Part shown: positions 48,249 through 59,899 of the stretch, piece after piece
Layout: each line of letters starts with the position of its first letter
Position numbering within the stretch: position 1 is the first letter of the stretch
Origin: RPQJ01 sp963793675
GTDB lineage: Bacteria > Pseudomonadota > Gammaproteobacteria > Steroidobacterales > Steroidobacteraceae
Direction of reading: 5' to 3'
Assembly: GCA_963793675.1 (NCBI GenBank)
Contig: CAWCBA010000005.1
Location: 362,848 to 426,847 of the forward strand
DNA: 64,000 nucleotides
The notes under the pieces: model-generated
The model's input: the letters and a program-made list of their open reading frames with translations, nothing else
Told to the model about the DNA's origin: nothing
Databases searched by the model: none
Translations under genes and position numbers: made by a program

Positions 48249-49429
48249 CAGAAGACTTCCGCCGGATCGAGGCGGCGCACCTTGCGCAGCGCCAGGAAGC
48301 CGGAGAGCGCGCACATCACGAGCGTCAGCACGAACACCGTGATTGCCCGATCGGTCGTCAGGTACAGCGGCAAACGGGTCGCGTGCGCCGCCGATCGGTA
48401 CAGGAACCACGCCGCCGCCATGCCCGGCAGGTAGCCGAGCACCGCGAGGATTGCCGCCTGCTGCAGCACGATGCCGGACACGAACCGGTTGCGATAGCCG
48501 ATGGCGCGCAGCGTGGCGTATTCACGCAAGTGCTCGGACACGTCCGCGAACAGGATCTGGTAGACGATGATCGCGCCGACTACCAGGCCCATGATCGCAC
48601 CGAACGCGAACACGTAACCGATCGGCGTGGCCCCGTTCCAGTACGCTTTCTCGCGGGCGGCAAAGTCGGCCTTGGTCATGACCAGCACGTCCGCAGGCAG
48701 GTAGGAGCGCAGGCGATCGCGTGCCGCAGCAACGTCGACGCCGGGCTTCAGCGTCACGAGGCCCAGCTCGATCTGGTTGCGCGACCGGTCCGGAAACAGC
48801 CGCAGCCAGTTGTCGACGCTGGTGAGCACGGTGCCGTCTATGCCGAACGAGGGACCGATCTCCACCAGCCCCACGACCGAGATCGCGCGATCGTTGATCT
48901 CGGTGCTGATCGGTGCCTCAGCACGCCAGCTCTCCCCCACCGGCCCGAATTCCGGCCGCGAGGCCCTGTCGAACAACACGACGTCCTGTGCGACCAGCTT
49001 CGGATAGTTGTCGGCGAAGCCCGGCGTGTCGAGCACGTTACGCGTGGGCTCGACGCCGACCGCATTGATGCTGCGGCGGGCGTTGTTCCACGGGTTCTTC
49101 CACGTCGCCGGAAAGATGTAGACGGGACTCACTGACTCGACGTCGGGCGAGCCCATCGCCTCGTACAGCCGGCGGATCGTGAACGGTGCCGGCCGCACGA
49201 TGAACACGCTGTCCGTGCTGAAGAGCGCAATGTCGTAGCGGAAACGTTCGTGGAAGCGCAGCGTGCTCTCGAACAACGCCGAGCGAAAACCGAGTTGCAT
49301 CAGGATCAGCAGCACGGCAAACGCGATGCCCGCGACCGCGACGCTGAGGCGCAGCGGCTTGTGCCAAAGCTGCAGCCACCCGAGCGGCACGGAGGGCAGC
49401 AGCCGGCTCCACGTGCGCTCAGCGGCCAA
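48248..49429 (-). CDS. DevC-like ABC exporter permease
   Basis: This MacB/FtsX-type permease has four transmembrane helices: one near the N-terminus (LSVAVAGIAFAVLLILMQLG) and three at the end (YVFAFGAIMGLVVGAIIVYQ; QQAAILAVLGYLPGM; ITVFVLTLVMCALSGFL). A large periplasmic domain lies between. The conserved PLGWLQL opening is typical of DevC. The start is uncertain: a TTG at 49429 overlaps the upstream stop, and a GTG at 49390 is also possible. Confidence 0.85.
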   Translation of the reverse strand: MAAERTWSRLLPSVPLGWLQLWHKPLRLSVAVAGIAFAVLLILMQLGFRSALFESTLRFHERFRYDIALFSTDSVFIVRPAPFTIRRLYEAMGSPDVESVSPVYIFPATWKNPWNNARRSINAVGVEPTRNVLDTPGFADNYPKLVAQDVVLFDRASRPEFGPVGESWRAEAPISTEINDRAISVVGLVEIGPSFGIDGTVLTSVDNWLRLFPDRSRNQIELGLVTLKPGVDVAAARDRLRSYLPADVLVMTKADFAAREKAYWNGATPIGYVFAFGAIMGLVVGAIIVYQILFADVSEHLREYATLRAIGYRNRFVSGIVLQQAAILAVLGYLPGMAAAWFLYRSAAHATRLPLYLTTDRAITVFVLTLVMCALSGFLALRKVRRLDPAEVF

Positions 49430-50399
49430 TCTCGACTTCCACCTGGAGGTTCGTGAGATTCGCAGCCGCGCGGCCGTCGTCAAGCTTGATCTCCACCTCG
49501 ACGATGCGGGCGTCCTTGCGCGCAACGGGGTCGTCACCGATCTGGTCGATCTTCTGCACCTTGGGGCGAATGCGCGTCACGGTACCGGTCAGGTCCTGCG
49601 GCAGCGCCTTGCTGCGCACCAGCGCGCGTTGACCGATCCGCACGCGGCGGACGTCCGCTTCGAAGACTTCCGCGACCGCCTGCATCTGGTCGATGCGTGC
49701 GAGTTCGAGGACGCCCTCCACGCCCACGATTTCGCCGGGCCGGCGCAGCACGTCGATGACACGGCCGGCAAAGGGCGCACGGACGAGCGAGCGCTCGAGT
49801 TCCACCTCAGAGCGTGTCACGCGCGCGGCGGCCGCGCTGATGCGCGACTGGGCGACGCTGGCCGAGGCACGTCGCGCCTTGCACGAAGCCGCACCGGCAT
49901 CGGCATCGCCCTTGGCCTGCTCGGCGTCCTCGCTCGAGGCGAGCCCACGGCCCAGCAGGTCCTGCTTGCGCTTCGAGCGCTTGGCCGCAACGTCGGCGAG
50001 TACGCATGCCTCGTCCGCGAGGCTGACCGATGCGGTGGCATCGCGCTTCGCGGTCTCGAGTTCGGCTCTTGCTTCGACGATGCGGCTGCGCGCGAGCGCC
50101 GCGGTGTCGACCTCGGCGAGCAGCTGGCCTGCGGTCACGTCCGAGCCGCGGTCAACCAGCAACTTGCTCAGGATGGCACCCGACATCGCGTCGGGCGTCG
50201 AGGCGGCGGCGACGCGGACGATGCCACCGTAGGGTTCGATGCGACCGAGGGCTGCAACTCCCCGTGCGCCAGCAGCGGTCTGCATGGCGGCGTCCGCACC
50301 TGCCGACACTGCCATTGCGGACTGGCACCCGATTGCCCAAGCGATTGCCGTCAGCGCAGCCACGCGCGCGAGCCGCCCGACCTGGATTGAATACTGCAA
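49419..50399 (-). CDS. DevB/HlyD-like membrane fusion protein
   Basis: This periplasmic adaptor belongs to the ABC exporter. It has an N-terminal hydrophobic signal (VAALTAIAWAIG), a lipoyl-like domain, a long coiled-coil hairpin in the middle (about 110-210, ELETAKRDATASVSLADEA) and a beta-barrel domain (RSLVRAPFAGRVIDVLRRPG). The TTG at 50399, preceded by GGGGGAAG, avoids a long overlap with the upstream patatin gene. It overlaps the permease start region. Confidence 0.85.
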   Translation of the reverse strand: MQYSIQVGRLARVAALTAIAWAIGCQSAMAVSAGADAAMQTAAGARGVAALGRIEPYGGIVRVAAASTPDAMSGAILSKLLVDRGSDVTAGQLLAEVDTAALARSRIVEARAELETAKRDATASVSLADEACVLADVAAKRSKRKQDLLGRGLASSEDAEQAKGDADAGAASCKARRASASVAQSRISAAAARVTRSEVELERSLVRAPFAGRVIDVLRRPGEIVGVEGVLELARIDQMQAVAEVFEADVRRVRIGQRALVRSKALPQDLTGTVTRIRPKVQKIDQIGDDPVARKDARIVEVEIKLDDGRAAANLTNLQVEVEIGR

Positions 50400-50442
50400 A
50401 CTTCCCCCTGCTTTGCCGGCCCCGCGGCCGAGTACCTTCGAC

Positions 50443-52254
50443 TCAGTCCCGCGGAGACCAGTCTTCTGCGATCGCCTTTTTCGCTTCGCGATAACCGACT
50501 TCGACGACGCGGTCGAAGTTGCGCACGTCCGTGAAGCTGAAACCACCCACTGGCGGCCGCACCAGCAGATCCGCGCGCGCGCCGGCTGCCCGGGCCGAGC
50601 CGATCGCGCCGATGGACATCGCCATCAGCATCAGCGAGACCGGGCTCGGCACGCGATACCGGGTTGTAAGCGGCAGCATACGGCCCGCGAGCACGCGCCA
50701 CGGCGAAGGCACGGATTCGTAATTGACCGTGTAATCCTTGCGCGAACTCAGGTCGACGGCGATCACGCGGCCGACGGGACGGGCACGCATCAGGTCGACC
50801 GGCAGGTTGTCGAGGATGCCGCCGTCGACGGACAGCTGGCCGTTGACCACGGCCGGCGGGAAGATACCCGGCAGTGACACGCTCGCGCGCAACGAGCGTG
50901 GCAAGGAACCGCGGTCGTGAACCTGCACGCTGCCATTGCCGAGGTTGCTCGAGACGCAGAAGAAAGGCACCGGCAGGTCTTCGATTTCGCCCGGCAGGTG
51001 GGTATCGATGAGACGCTCCATGCGTCGTCCACGCAGGAACGAGATGATCGGCACGGTCACGTCGCCGAAGGGCTTGCCATCCACGAACGCTTTGCGTGCC
51101 CGCTCGATTGCGATGCCGGGCTCGAGTCCCGTCGCCATGCCCGCCGCCATGACGGCGCCGATGCTGGCGCCACCGAGCCAGTCCACCGGCGTGCCGGATT
51201 CATGCAACGCTCGATAGACGCCCAGATGCGCAAATCCACGCGCGGCGCCACCGCCGAGCACGAGGCCGACGGCGCGCCCTGCGATGACACGGGCGAGGCG
51301 GTCAAGGTCGCCCTGCATGCCGGAACGAACGTGCAGGTGAAAATCCAGCTTACGTGGCGCCAGCCAGGCAGCCGTTCCGGACAGCGTGTCGCCGTGCTTC
51401 TCGTGCCACAGCACCAGAGCGCGACGCGCGACGGGCGCACTGGTCTCGTCGAACACCTGCGTTTCCCAGGTCCTGGGCGCGGCATCATCGCCAGCCTGAC
51501 CGATCAGCAGGATGAGGTCTGCGTTGTGCAGCGCCATGTCGGTAAAGACGGCGTCGGCCGGGTCCGCCACGTACAGTACGAAGCGATGCTCGTCTTCCTT
51601 GACGGCAAGCCAGTCGACCATCGCCGGCGACTGGTCCTGGTGTCGCGCTGCCGGCAAGGCAGGCGCACCCGCGTCTCGCATTGCCGCGGCTGACAGGACG
51701 CAGGTGGGTCCGTACTGCCGCAGCGCCGCGCCGAGTCTGGCCGCCAGTGCCTCGGCTGACTGAACAGAGCCCAGTGGCACCAGTGCGATCGTCTTGAGGT
51801 TGCGCCGGATGTGCGAGACGCCTGCGGTCCGATCGCGCAACCGACCAGCGATACCGCCCGCGATGTGGCGCGTGAGATCGGGTCGCTGACGAGCGAGCCG
51901 GTCGAACGACGCCGAGGTCATCTTGAGCAACAGGCTGTTGCGCACGGCGCGAATGCTCGCGGAACGCGCCCCGCCGGTCAGCATGCCAATCTCGCCGATG
52001 GTCTCTCCCGGGTTGACCTCGGCCACGAGCCGTTCGCCGGGTTCCTGGCCATTTGACTGCGCCAGCCAGACCTGCATGCGACCTCGCGCCAGCAGGAACA
52101 GGCAATCGGCCTGGTCACCCTGGCGAAACAGCCAATCGCCACCGAGGCACACGCACGGCTCGAACTCGTCGAGCACCAGCGCGGCTTCATCCCGGGGAAT
52201 CGAAAAGTATTGCTGCAACGCCGTTACCAGCGTCGCGCGCGCGGCTGAATTCAT
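50443..52254 (-). CDS. Patatin-like phospholipase with cyclic-nucleotide-binding domain
   Basis: The 603-residue protein joins an N-terminal cyclic-nucleotide-binding domain (about 12-135) to a C-terminal patatin lipase domain (about 325-500), the layout of neuropathy-target-esterase-type proteins. The phosphate-binding cassette GEIGMLTGGARSAS keeps Glu88 and Arg97-Ser98, so ligand binding is plausible. The lipase has the oxyanion motif GGGAARG (334-340), nucleophile Ser364 (GASIG) and Asp477 (DGG). The ATG at 52254 matches the domain start. It is the first gene of the exporter-PDE-cyclase operon. Confidence 0.92.
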   Translation of the reverse strand: MNSAARATLVTALQQYFSIPRDEAALVLDEFEPCVCLGGDWLFRQGDQADCLFLLARGRMQVWLAQSNGQEPGERLVAEVNPGETIGEIGMLTGGARSASIRAVRNSLLLKMTSASFDRLARQRPDLTRHIAGGIAGRLRDRTAGVSHIRRNLKTIALVPLGSVQSAEALAARLGAALRQYGPTCVLSAAAMRDAGAPALPAARHQDQSPAMVDWLAVKEDEHRFVLYVADPADAVFTDMALHNADLILLIGQAGDDAAPRTWETQVFDETSAPVARRALVLWHEKHGDTLSGTAAWLAPRKLDFHLHVRSGMQGDLDRLARVIAGRAVGLVLGGGAARGFAHLGVYRALHESGTPVDWLGGASIGAVMAAGMATGLEPGIAIERARKAFVDGKPFGDVTVPIISFLRGRRMERLIDTHLPGEIEDLPVPFFCVSSNLGNGSVQVHDRGSLPRSLRASVSLPGIFPPAVVNGQLSVDGGILDNLPVDLMRARPVGRVIAVDLSSRKDYTVNYESVPSPWRVLAGRMLPLTTRYRVPSPVSLMLMAMSIGAIGSARAAGARADLLVRPPVGGFSFTDVRNFDRVVEVGYREAKKAIAEDWSPRD

Positions 52255-52378
52255 TCCTCGCCCCGAACCCCGTGTTTCTCGATCTCTCGACGACGCAGAC
52301 CGCCGCGCCGTCCTGACGGCGCGTTCCCCATGACGCGTCAACCCGTGGAGTCTAGCCGTATCGCAACGTGCCGTCGCG

Positions 52379-52855
52379 TCAACGGACTCCCGACCTGCGG
52401 CGGACCTCGGCCAGCAGCCCCGCGGCCGCAGACTCGATCAGGTCAAGCACGTCGTCGAATCCTTTTGCATCGCCGTAATAGGGGTCGGGCACGTCAGCCG
52501 GCGCCACCTTGCCGGCAAATTCGAGCAGCGTGCGAATACGCCCGTGGTGCTCCGGTGCGCTGCGGTCGACCAAGGTCGCATGATTCAGTCGATCCATTGC
52601 AATTATCAGGTCGAAGCGTGAGAAATCGTCCTCACGCACCTGTCGTGCTCGCAGGCCGGTGAGGTCGATGCCCCGCCTGGCGGCGGCTGCGATCGTGCGT
52701 GGATCGGGTGGCTCACCTACGTGATAAGCGTGTGTGCCGGCAGAGTCGATCTCGATTTCGAGGCCCGGGGCGTGCAGGCGTGCGTGTGCGCGGAACACGC
52801 CTTCGGCGGAGGGCGACCGGCAAATGTTGCCCATGCACACGAACAGCACTTTCAT
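52379..52855 (-). CDS. Low-molecular-weight protein tyrosine phosphatase
   Basis: This 158-residue cytoplasmic phosphatase has the catalytic loop CMGNICRSP (CX5R) near the N-terminus and the general-acid motif DPYYG near residue 125. The ATG at 52855 has GGAGG ten bases upstream; a GTG three codons earlier is too close to it. It is divergent from the membrane kinase gene across about 290 bases. Confidence 0.94.
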   Translation of the reverse strand: MKVLFVCMGNICRSPSAEGVFRAHARLHAPGLEIEIDSAGTHAYHVGEPPDPRTIAAAARRGIDLTGLRARQVREDDFSRFDLIIAMDRLNHATLVDRSAPEHHGRIRTLLEFAGKVAPADVPDPYYGDAKGFDDVLDLIESAAAGLLAEVRRRSGVR

Positions 52856-53146
52856 CTCAAGCACGCCTCCGCAATCCAGTCACTCGGCACTGGGCTCAGT
52901 CTGCGATCCAGCATTCAGGACCCAGGCCCGGCAATTGCCCGAAATACAGCACCCGGAAGCAAGCCTGAGTCAAGCAATCCACCCTTGAATTTAGCCTGAT
53001 CTCGCTATGAACACATGGCCGAGCGGACCCCTGGTGGCCCATTTAACTGCAAATGAGCTTTGCCACGTCACTCAGTCGTGTGAAAATTGCGCTGGAACAG
53101 ACTACACGAGGTGGCCGCGACATCTGCCGGTCCCCGGCGCAGGAAC

Positions 53147-55721
53147 ATGCACTATCCGACTCTCGCAGAGTACTCCGACGCCCTGCAGTTGAGCCTCGGC
53201 ATCGCTCTGTCGGACCCGCTGCTGGGCCGTGGCACCCTCCGCTCACGTGGACCGCGACAACCGATCGTTCGCAGCGGCAATTTCGCCCTGACGTTCGAGG
53301 TCGTCGTCGACGGCAAGAGTTACGCCGTCCGCTGCTTCCACAAGCCCTCCGATTCGCTGCAGGCTCGGTACGAAGCCATCTGCAGTCACCTGCGCCCGAT
53401 CCAGAGCGACTGTTTCGTCGACTTCGAGTTCCAGCCGTCCGGTATCACGACCGAGAGCGGCACCTACCCCATCGTCCGGATGGACTGGGCGCCTGGCCAG
53501 ACACTCGCGGCGTTCGTTGCCGCGCACCGCGCCGACGCCGATGCGCTCGAGCAATTGCGCGCATCGCTGCGGGGAATCTCGCGTGAGCTGCACCGGCACG
53601 GCATTGCACACGGCGACATCCAGCCCACGAATGTGATCGCCCAGAGCGCAACCCGCCTGCGGCTGATCGACTATGACGGCATGTTCGTACCGCGACTTGC
53701 GGGCCTGCAGAGCACGGAACTCGGACAGCGCAATTTCCAGCATTCCGGTCGCCGCGGCCGGCATTTCAACGCCAGCCTCGATTCGTTCTCGTTCTCGCTC
53801 CTCGATCTCGCACTGGATGCGCTCCGCCGTCGGCCCGAACTCTGGGAGCAATCCGACAGCGATGCGGACGCGTTCATCCTGCGGGCCGCGGACATTGCTG
53901 ATCCGGCCAGCTCACCTGCGTTCAGCCTGCTGGCCTCGGTGCCGGGGCTGGAGCAAAGAGTGCAGGACTTCGCGGCCATCTGCGCCGCTCCGTTCGAACA
54001 GATCCCGACGTTCGAGGACTTTCTGGCAGGACGCAATATCCCGACCCGCCCGGTCGTGTTGACGGGCGATGCAGCCCTGCTATTGCGTCGAGAGTACGTC
54101 CCGGCGTGCGACGTCGTCGATGCGACGAACTTCGCGCAGTGCTGCAGTCACGTGGGCGATCGCGTAGAAATGATCGGCAAGATCGTGCGGGTCGGAATGG
54201 ACTCGTCACCGCAAGGCGACACGCCCTGCCTGCGCGTCGAGTTTGCGAATCAGTCACACGACATGGCCTGCCTGAAGATCTGGCCCGAGGCCCTCGCCAG
54301 CGGACAGAACGTTCCCGACGCGACATGGGTGGGGCAATGGGTTCGCGCCGTCGGACTGGTCGAGCCGGTCTTCAGCCCGGGGAGCGGCGCCGGTCACCAT
54401 AAGGATGTCGCCATTTCGATCACGGACTCGTCACAGTTGCACCGGCTCACCGGGTCCGAGGCGCGGCATTGTCTGCGCGCGCAGCGCAGCCGGACCCGCA
54501 CCACGCTGGACACGACCGCTGCCGTGAGAACTGACCGTGTCGTGACGGACGCCGTGCCGCAGCCTCCGGCCGTGCCCTCCCCGGCATTGCCAGCAGCGCC
54601 CTTGCCGCCGGCACCGGCGGCAGGCCGCAGCTTGCACGTCGATCGGACCCGTCCGGTTCTGAAGGATGCCGTTGGGCGGCCAGTCATCGCGCCCATCCGT
54701 GCAACGCCATCGGTGCCGCTGCCGTCGACACCGGCGGCCGGCCGCAGCAACAACGCCGGCGGACGCGCTTGGCGCAAATGGCCATGGGTGGCGGCAACCT
54801 TGCTGGCGGCCGTCGCGGTCCATGCCGTGCTCGACCGGCAGGACTCGTCGACACCCGAGCCGTCGATCGTCGTCGCCCACGACGAGCGACAGCCCGCTGC
54901 CAACAGCGACGACGACCGCGCCCCGTGCCGCGCGTCCCGCCGCGCGTCCCGCCGCGCAGGCCGTCACCAGTCGACTCGAGTCGCAGGAGGCCCTGGACAA
55001 GTCGCGGCTGCCGATTGCGACCGTGGCAGGCACCCTGACAATAGGATCTGTTGACGAATCAGGCGCCAGGCCCGTCGTCGCGCTCGATGGCCGAGCCGTC
55101 CCGGGGCTGCGCAACGACGCGATTTCGGTGGCGCGTCGCGCGGTGTTCTCGGACCGGGAAATCGTGGTCGGATTCACCCGGTGCAATGGCACGATCGCGC
55201 CGTGCGGCGTGCAGCAACCGTTCTGGCTCGAATTGCGGGCCGGCCGACCGCCCGAGGTACGGCGGGCAACGGGACTCTGGGTTGGCGCCGGCCCCGGTGC
55301 CGGCAAAGTGCTTGCGTCGGCAGACGGCGTGCAGATCGACCTCGGCGTCTGGAACGGCGAGCATCGTAGCGCGACGCTGACGGCGGCGGGCACCGTCACG
55401 GTGACACGCAGACGCGAGCCGCGCAGGTCACTGAGCCGCGCGGATTGCACAACCGTGATCAAGGCTGCCGAGTCGTGCGCGACCAGTCGCAACTGCAGCT
55501 CGTTCCAGAGCAGCGCGCAGCCAATCCCCGCGTCCCGTTGGGAGCGTGTGACGCGCCTGTATCACGAGACCACCGGCCTCGACGCTGCATCATTCCGTGC
55601 GTTGTGCGTACGCAGCTGCCAGCTTGGGCTGACACCGAGCGACGCCTTCATCAAGCAACACGTCTGCAGCGGTGCTGCGCCGGATCAATGGCCGCCGGAC
55701 GACCCGGCGGCCGGCCTCTAG
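53147..55721 (+). CDS. Membrane-anchored protein kinase-like protein, one frameshift
   Basis: The cytoplasmic N-terminal domain (about 1-300) is a eukaryotic-like protein kinase. The catalytic loop is HGDIQPTNV (155-163), and Asp175 in LIDYDGM takes the DFG place. The VAVK lysine is replaced by Arg62 (YAVRCF) and the glycine loop is degenerate. A mid region (about 320-440) is unassigned. A proline-rich linker then leads to one transmembrane segment near 544-561 and a periplasmic cysteine-containing domain. The frame shifts by one base at about 54920 and then runs to 55721. The ATG at 53147 is preceded by AGGA. One base separates it from the ADP-ribosylglycohydrolase gene. Confidence 0.8.
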
Positions 55722-55722
55722 C

Positions 55723-56822
55723 ATGAGTTCGAACCTGTCACTCGCTGCCCGTGTCATCTCCGAAGGATTCCTGCCGGCCCGATCCGCCTTGCTGCAGGGT
55801 CCACGCGATCCCGTCAGCGGTCCGGTTGCCCCGGGCCGGATCCGCGGCATGCTGCTGGGCCTGGCGATCGGCGATGCGCTGGGCAACACCAGCGAGAGCT
55901 CTCCCGGTCCTGGAGCGCGAGGCTCGCTATGGCGAAATCCGCGACTACCTGCCGAACAGCCGATCGTCGGGCCACCGCGTGGGCCTGCCCTCGGACGACA
56001 GCCAGCTCGCGTTCTGGACGCTCGAAAGCCTGCTCGAACGCGGGGAGCTGGATCCGGACGACTTGTCTGCCCGCTTCGCCGCACGTGAAATCTTCGGACT
56101 CGGCAAGTCCATGCAGCAATTCCTGCGCAATCGCGCACAGGGCGTGGCGTCCTGGTACCACTACGGCGCCGAAAGTGCGGGCAACGGCGCGCTGATGCGC
56201 ATCGCGCCCCTCGTGCTGCTGCATCCGCAGGGCACGAGCGCAGCCCTCTGGCTCGATGTCGCGCTGGCGTCGATCGTAACCCACCGCGACGCGAGTTCGG
56301 TCGCGTCGTGCGTCGCGTTCGTCGACCTGCTCGCGCGCCTGCTGCGATTACCGGCACCGCCGACGTCCGACTGGATCATCGCCACGTTCGTCGCCACCGT
56401 GCGTCAGGTCTGTACGGATCAGCCGTACCGTGCCCGCAGCGGACGCTTCACGACCGGCGAGGGTTCGTTTGCCTGACTACCTCGAGTTGGTGCTGGGCGA
56501 AGCCGCGCGCCACGACTGGAGCACTCGTGAAGCCTGTGATGCGTGGTCGTCCGGCGCCTACCTGCTCGAAACGGTGCCGAGCGCGTTGTGGATCCTGGCC
56601 CGGCATGCGCACGACCCGGAAGAAGCGATCGTGCGTGCGGTCAACGACACCCATGACAACGATACGATCGCCACCCTCGTCGGCGCAGCCGTCGGCGCGC
56701 TGCACGGCAAGGACGGATTGCCCGTCACCTGGCAACACGGATTGCTCGGCAGAACGACGGCGGACGACAACGGGCGCGTGTTCCGCCTGATCGAGGAAGC
56801 GATCCGCCGAGATTGGCTCTAA
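55723..56822 (+). CDS. ADP-ribosylglycohydrolase, two frameshifts
   Basis: ADP-ribosylglycohydrolases remove ADP-ribose from proteins using paired magnesium ions. The corrected chain of about 365 residues contains GLAIGDALGNTSE, the acidic motif SDDSQLAFW, GNGALMRIAPL and the late motif HDNDTIATLVGAAVGALHG. Single extra bases lie at about 55900 and 56470. The start is one base after the kinase stop, so the two proteins are translationally linked and probably act in one pathway. Confidence 0.88.
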
Positions 56823-56893
56823 AGGGCGGCGGCTCGAAACTCCGTCGCAGAATTCGGGTGTAGGATGACCCGGTCCAACAAGGGGGACACCAC

Positions 56894-58416
<1,523 letters not shown>

Positions 58417-58418
58417 GC

Positions 58419-58796
58419 ATGGTCGAGAAGGTCATCGCCACGGCAGCGGCCGTCGAACTGATCGAACTGCTGAAGTCGAAGCACGGCCCCGGACTGATGT
58501 TTCATCAGTCCGGGGGCTGCTGCGACAACAGTGCGGCCAATTGCTACCTGCTGGGCGAACTCACGATCGGCGCGGGCGACGTGTACCTGGGCGACATCGG
58601 CGGCTGTCCGTTCTACATCGGCAAGGCGCAGTACGAGTACTGGCGCCACACGCAGCTGATCATCGATGCGATTGAAGGCCACGGCGGGACTTTCTCGCTC
58701 GAAGGACCTGAAGGCAAGGCGTTCCACACCCGGTCGCGGGTGTTCACCGCCGAAGAGATGGCAGAGCTCGACGAGGTCGCTCGCCGCCCTGCCTGA
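58419..58796 (+). CDS. DUF779 family protein
   Basis: This 125-residue conserved protein is commonly encoded next to acetaldehyde-type aldehyde dehydrogenases. It has a cysteine-rich segment SGGCCDNSAANCY and GDIGGCPFYIG. Its function is unknown. The ATG at 58419 lies two bases after the inferred aldA stop. As sequenced, a one-base insertion makes it read as a false fusion to aldA. Confidence 0.88.
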   Translation: MVEKVIATAAAVELIELLKSKHGPGLMFHQSGGCCDNSAANCYLLGELTIGAGDVYLGDIGGCPFYIGKAQYEYWRHTQLIIDAIEGHGGTFSLEGPEGKAFHTRSRVFTAEEMAELDEVARRPA

Positions 58797-59278
58797 TCAG
58801 GCGCGTTGGTCGTCCTTGCGGTCGCCGTTCCTTGCATCGGTGCGCCGTTCGATGCGGGGGCGAAAGGCCAGCACGATGCACCAGACCCCGAAGGCACCAA
58901 GCGACAGCACCACCTGGTAATCGAGGAGAGTCGGCCGGCGCGCGGAGAAAATGACCGCAGCCATCAGTGCAGCCGTGACGGTCAGTGCCGTGCCGATCGC
59001 GAACCATGCTGGCCTGGAAAAGAGCGTCGGCGGGCCGCCGCTTCGATTGAATGCGAGGCGCATCCCGGCCTGCCAGCAGATCCCGCAGAGCGCCAGCAGG
59101 ATGAGCGCAAAAACGACGGTCGAACTCGTGAAAGCTGCGGCGGTCTCCCGCATGGGCGACAAAATCGAAAATCCCGCGAGCAAGTGACCGAGGTGAGGCC
59201 GGCTGCTGCGACCAGCAGCGCAATGCCTGCAATGCGCGTCCACAGGGAAGAGACTGGCTCGAGGTACGGGTTCGTCAC
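58797..59278 (-). CDS. Small polytopic membrane protein of unknown function, one frameshift
   Basis: I do not recognise the family. A GTG at 59278 starts the chain (MTNPYLEPVSSLWTRIAGIA), and the first helix reads well. Near 59187 one extra base shifts the frame into LLAGFSILSPMRETAAAF and three further hydrophobic helices. The chain ends in a basic tail (RIERRTDARNGDRKDD). The combined 160 residues would have four transmembrane segments. It abuts the convergent DUF779 gene. Confidence 0.6.
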
Positions 59279-59314
59279 GAGGTCCTCAACCCCGCTTCAC
59301 GCCGGCCGGCACGT

Positions 59315-59530
59315 CTATTTCAGGTTCTGGTCGAACCAGCGGTGCCCGACATACAGTCCGCAGCCGGATGCCACCGCTCCCAGCACGACAGCCACGCCCA
59401 GGCCGGCCTTGGCTCCAAGCCACCAGCCCGCGGTCCCCGCTAGGAACGCACCCATCCAACCGATCAATCCACGCACGGCAGGACTCTCCAGCAGTTCCAG
59501 GCAACAGGCGCACGCCGCAGCGGCCGGCAC
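59315..59530 (-). CDS. Small membrane protein of unknown function
   Basis: This 71-residue protein starts at a GTG immediately after the DUF2845 stop. It has a cysteine-rich N-terminus (ACACCLELLE) and one or two glycine/alanine-rich transmembrane segments (GWMGAFLAGTAGWWLGAKAG; VAVVLGAVASGCGLYVG). The function is unknown. Confidence 0.55.
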   Translation of the reverse strand: MPAAAACACCLELLESPAVRGLIGWMGAFLAGTAGWWLGAKAGLGVAVVLGAVASGCGLYVGHRWFDQNLK

Positions 59531-59824
59531 TCATCTGATCGACTTGAGCACGTCCCGATCGAACACCAGGACGCGGGTCGCGCCGTAGGACTGGTACGTC
59601 CAGCGATAGGTCATCGTCTCGCCGACGACCTGGTTACCGCTCCGTACCGGTACCTTTTCCTCGCTTTTCGACGCCGGTGGTCCGCAGAGTTCCAGCACCT
59701 CGGCCTGCGTCATGCCGGTCACGACGAGTTTGCTGCCACAACGGAAATTGCCGTCTGCAACCGCTGGCACGGCGGCGGCGAGGCAGGCCACGATGGAGGT
59801 CAAACGGCCGGAGAGATTCTTCAT
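59531..59824 (-). CDS. DUF2845 domain periplasmic protein
   Basis: The 97-residue protein has a signal peptide (about 1-23, ending AVA-D) and a DUF2845 domain (FRCGSKLVVTGMTQAEVLEL; CGPPASK; VLVFDRDVLKSI). It is distantly like the SmpA/OmlA fold, with two cysteines that could form a disulfide. The function is unknown. The next gene follows without a gap. Confidence 0.75.
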   Translation of the reverse strand: MKNLSGRLTSIVACLAAAVPAVADGNFRCGSKLVVTGMTQAEVLELCGPPASKSEEKVPVRSGNQVVGETMTYRWTYQSYGATRVLVFDRDVLKSIR

Positions 59825-59899
59825 GACGAGTCTCCTGCAAATGAGGGCGTCGAGCGCCGCGAATGGAGTCGGCCGAGCACCGCGCGTTGCAGGCCCGGG

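Noticed and set aside
45437..52254. Interpretation of the cyclic-nucleotide operon as a CBASS antiphage system
   Set aside because: CBASS uses a CD-NTase-type cyclase. Here the cyclase is class III-like, and an exporter and a phosphodiesterase are included, so no defence role can be claimed from sequence.
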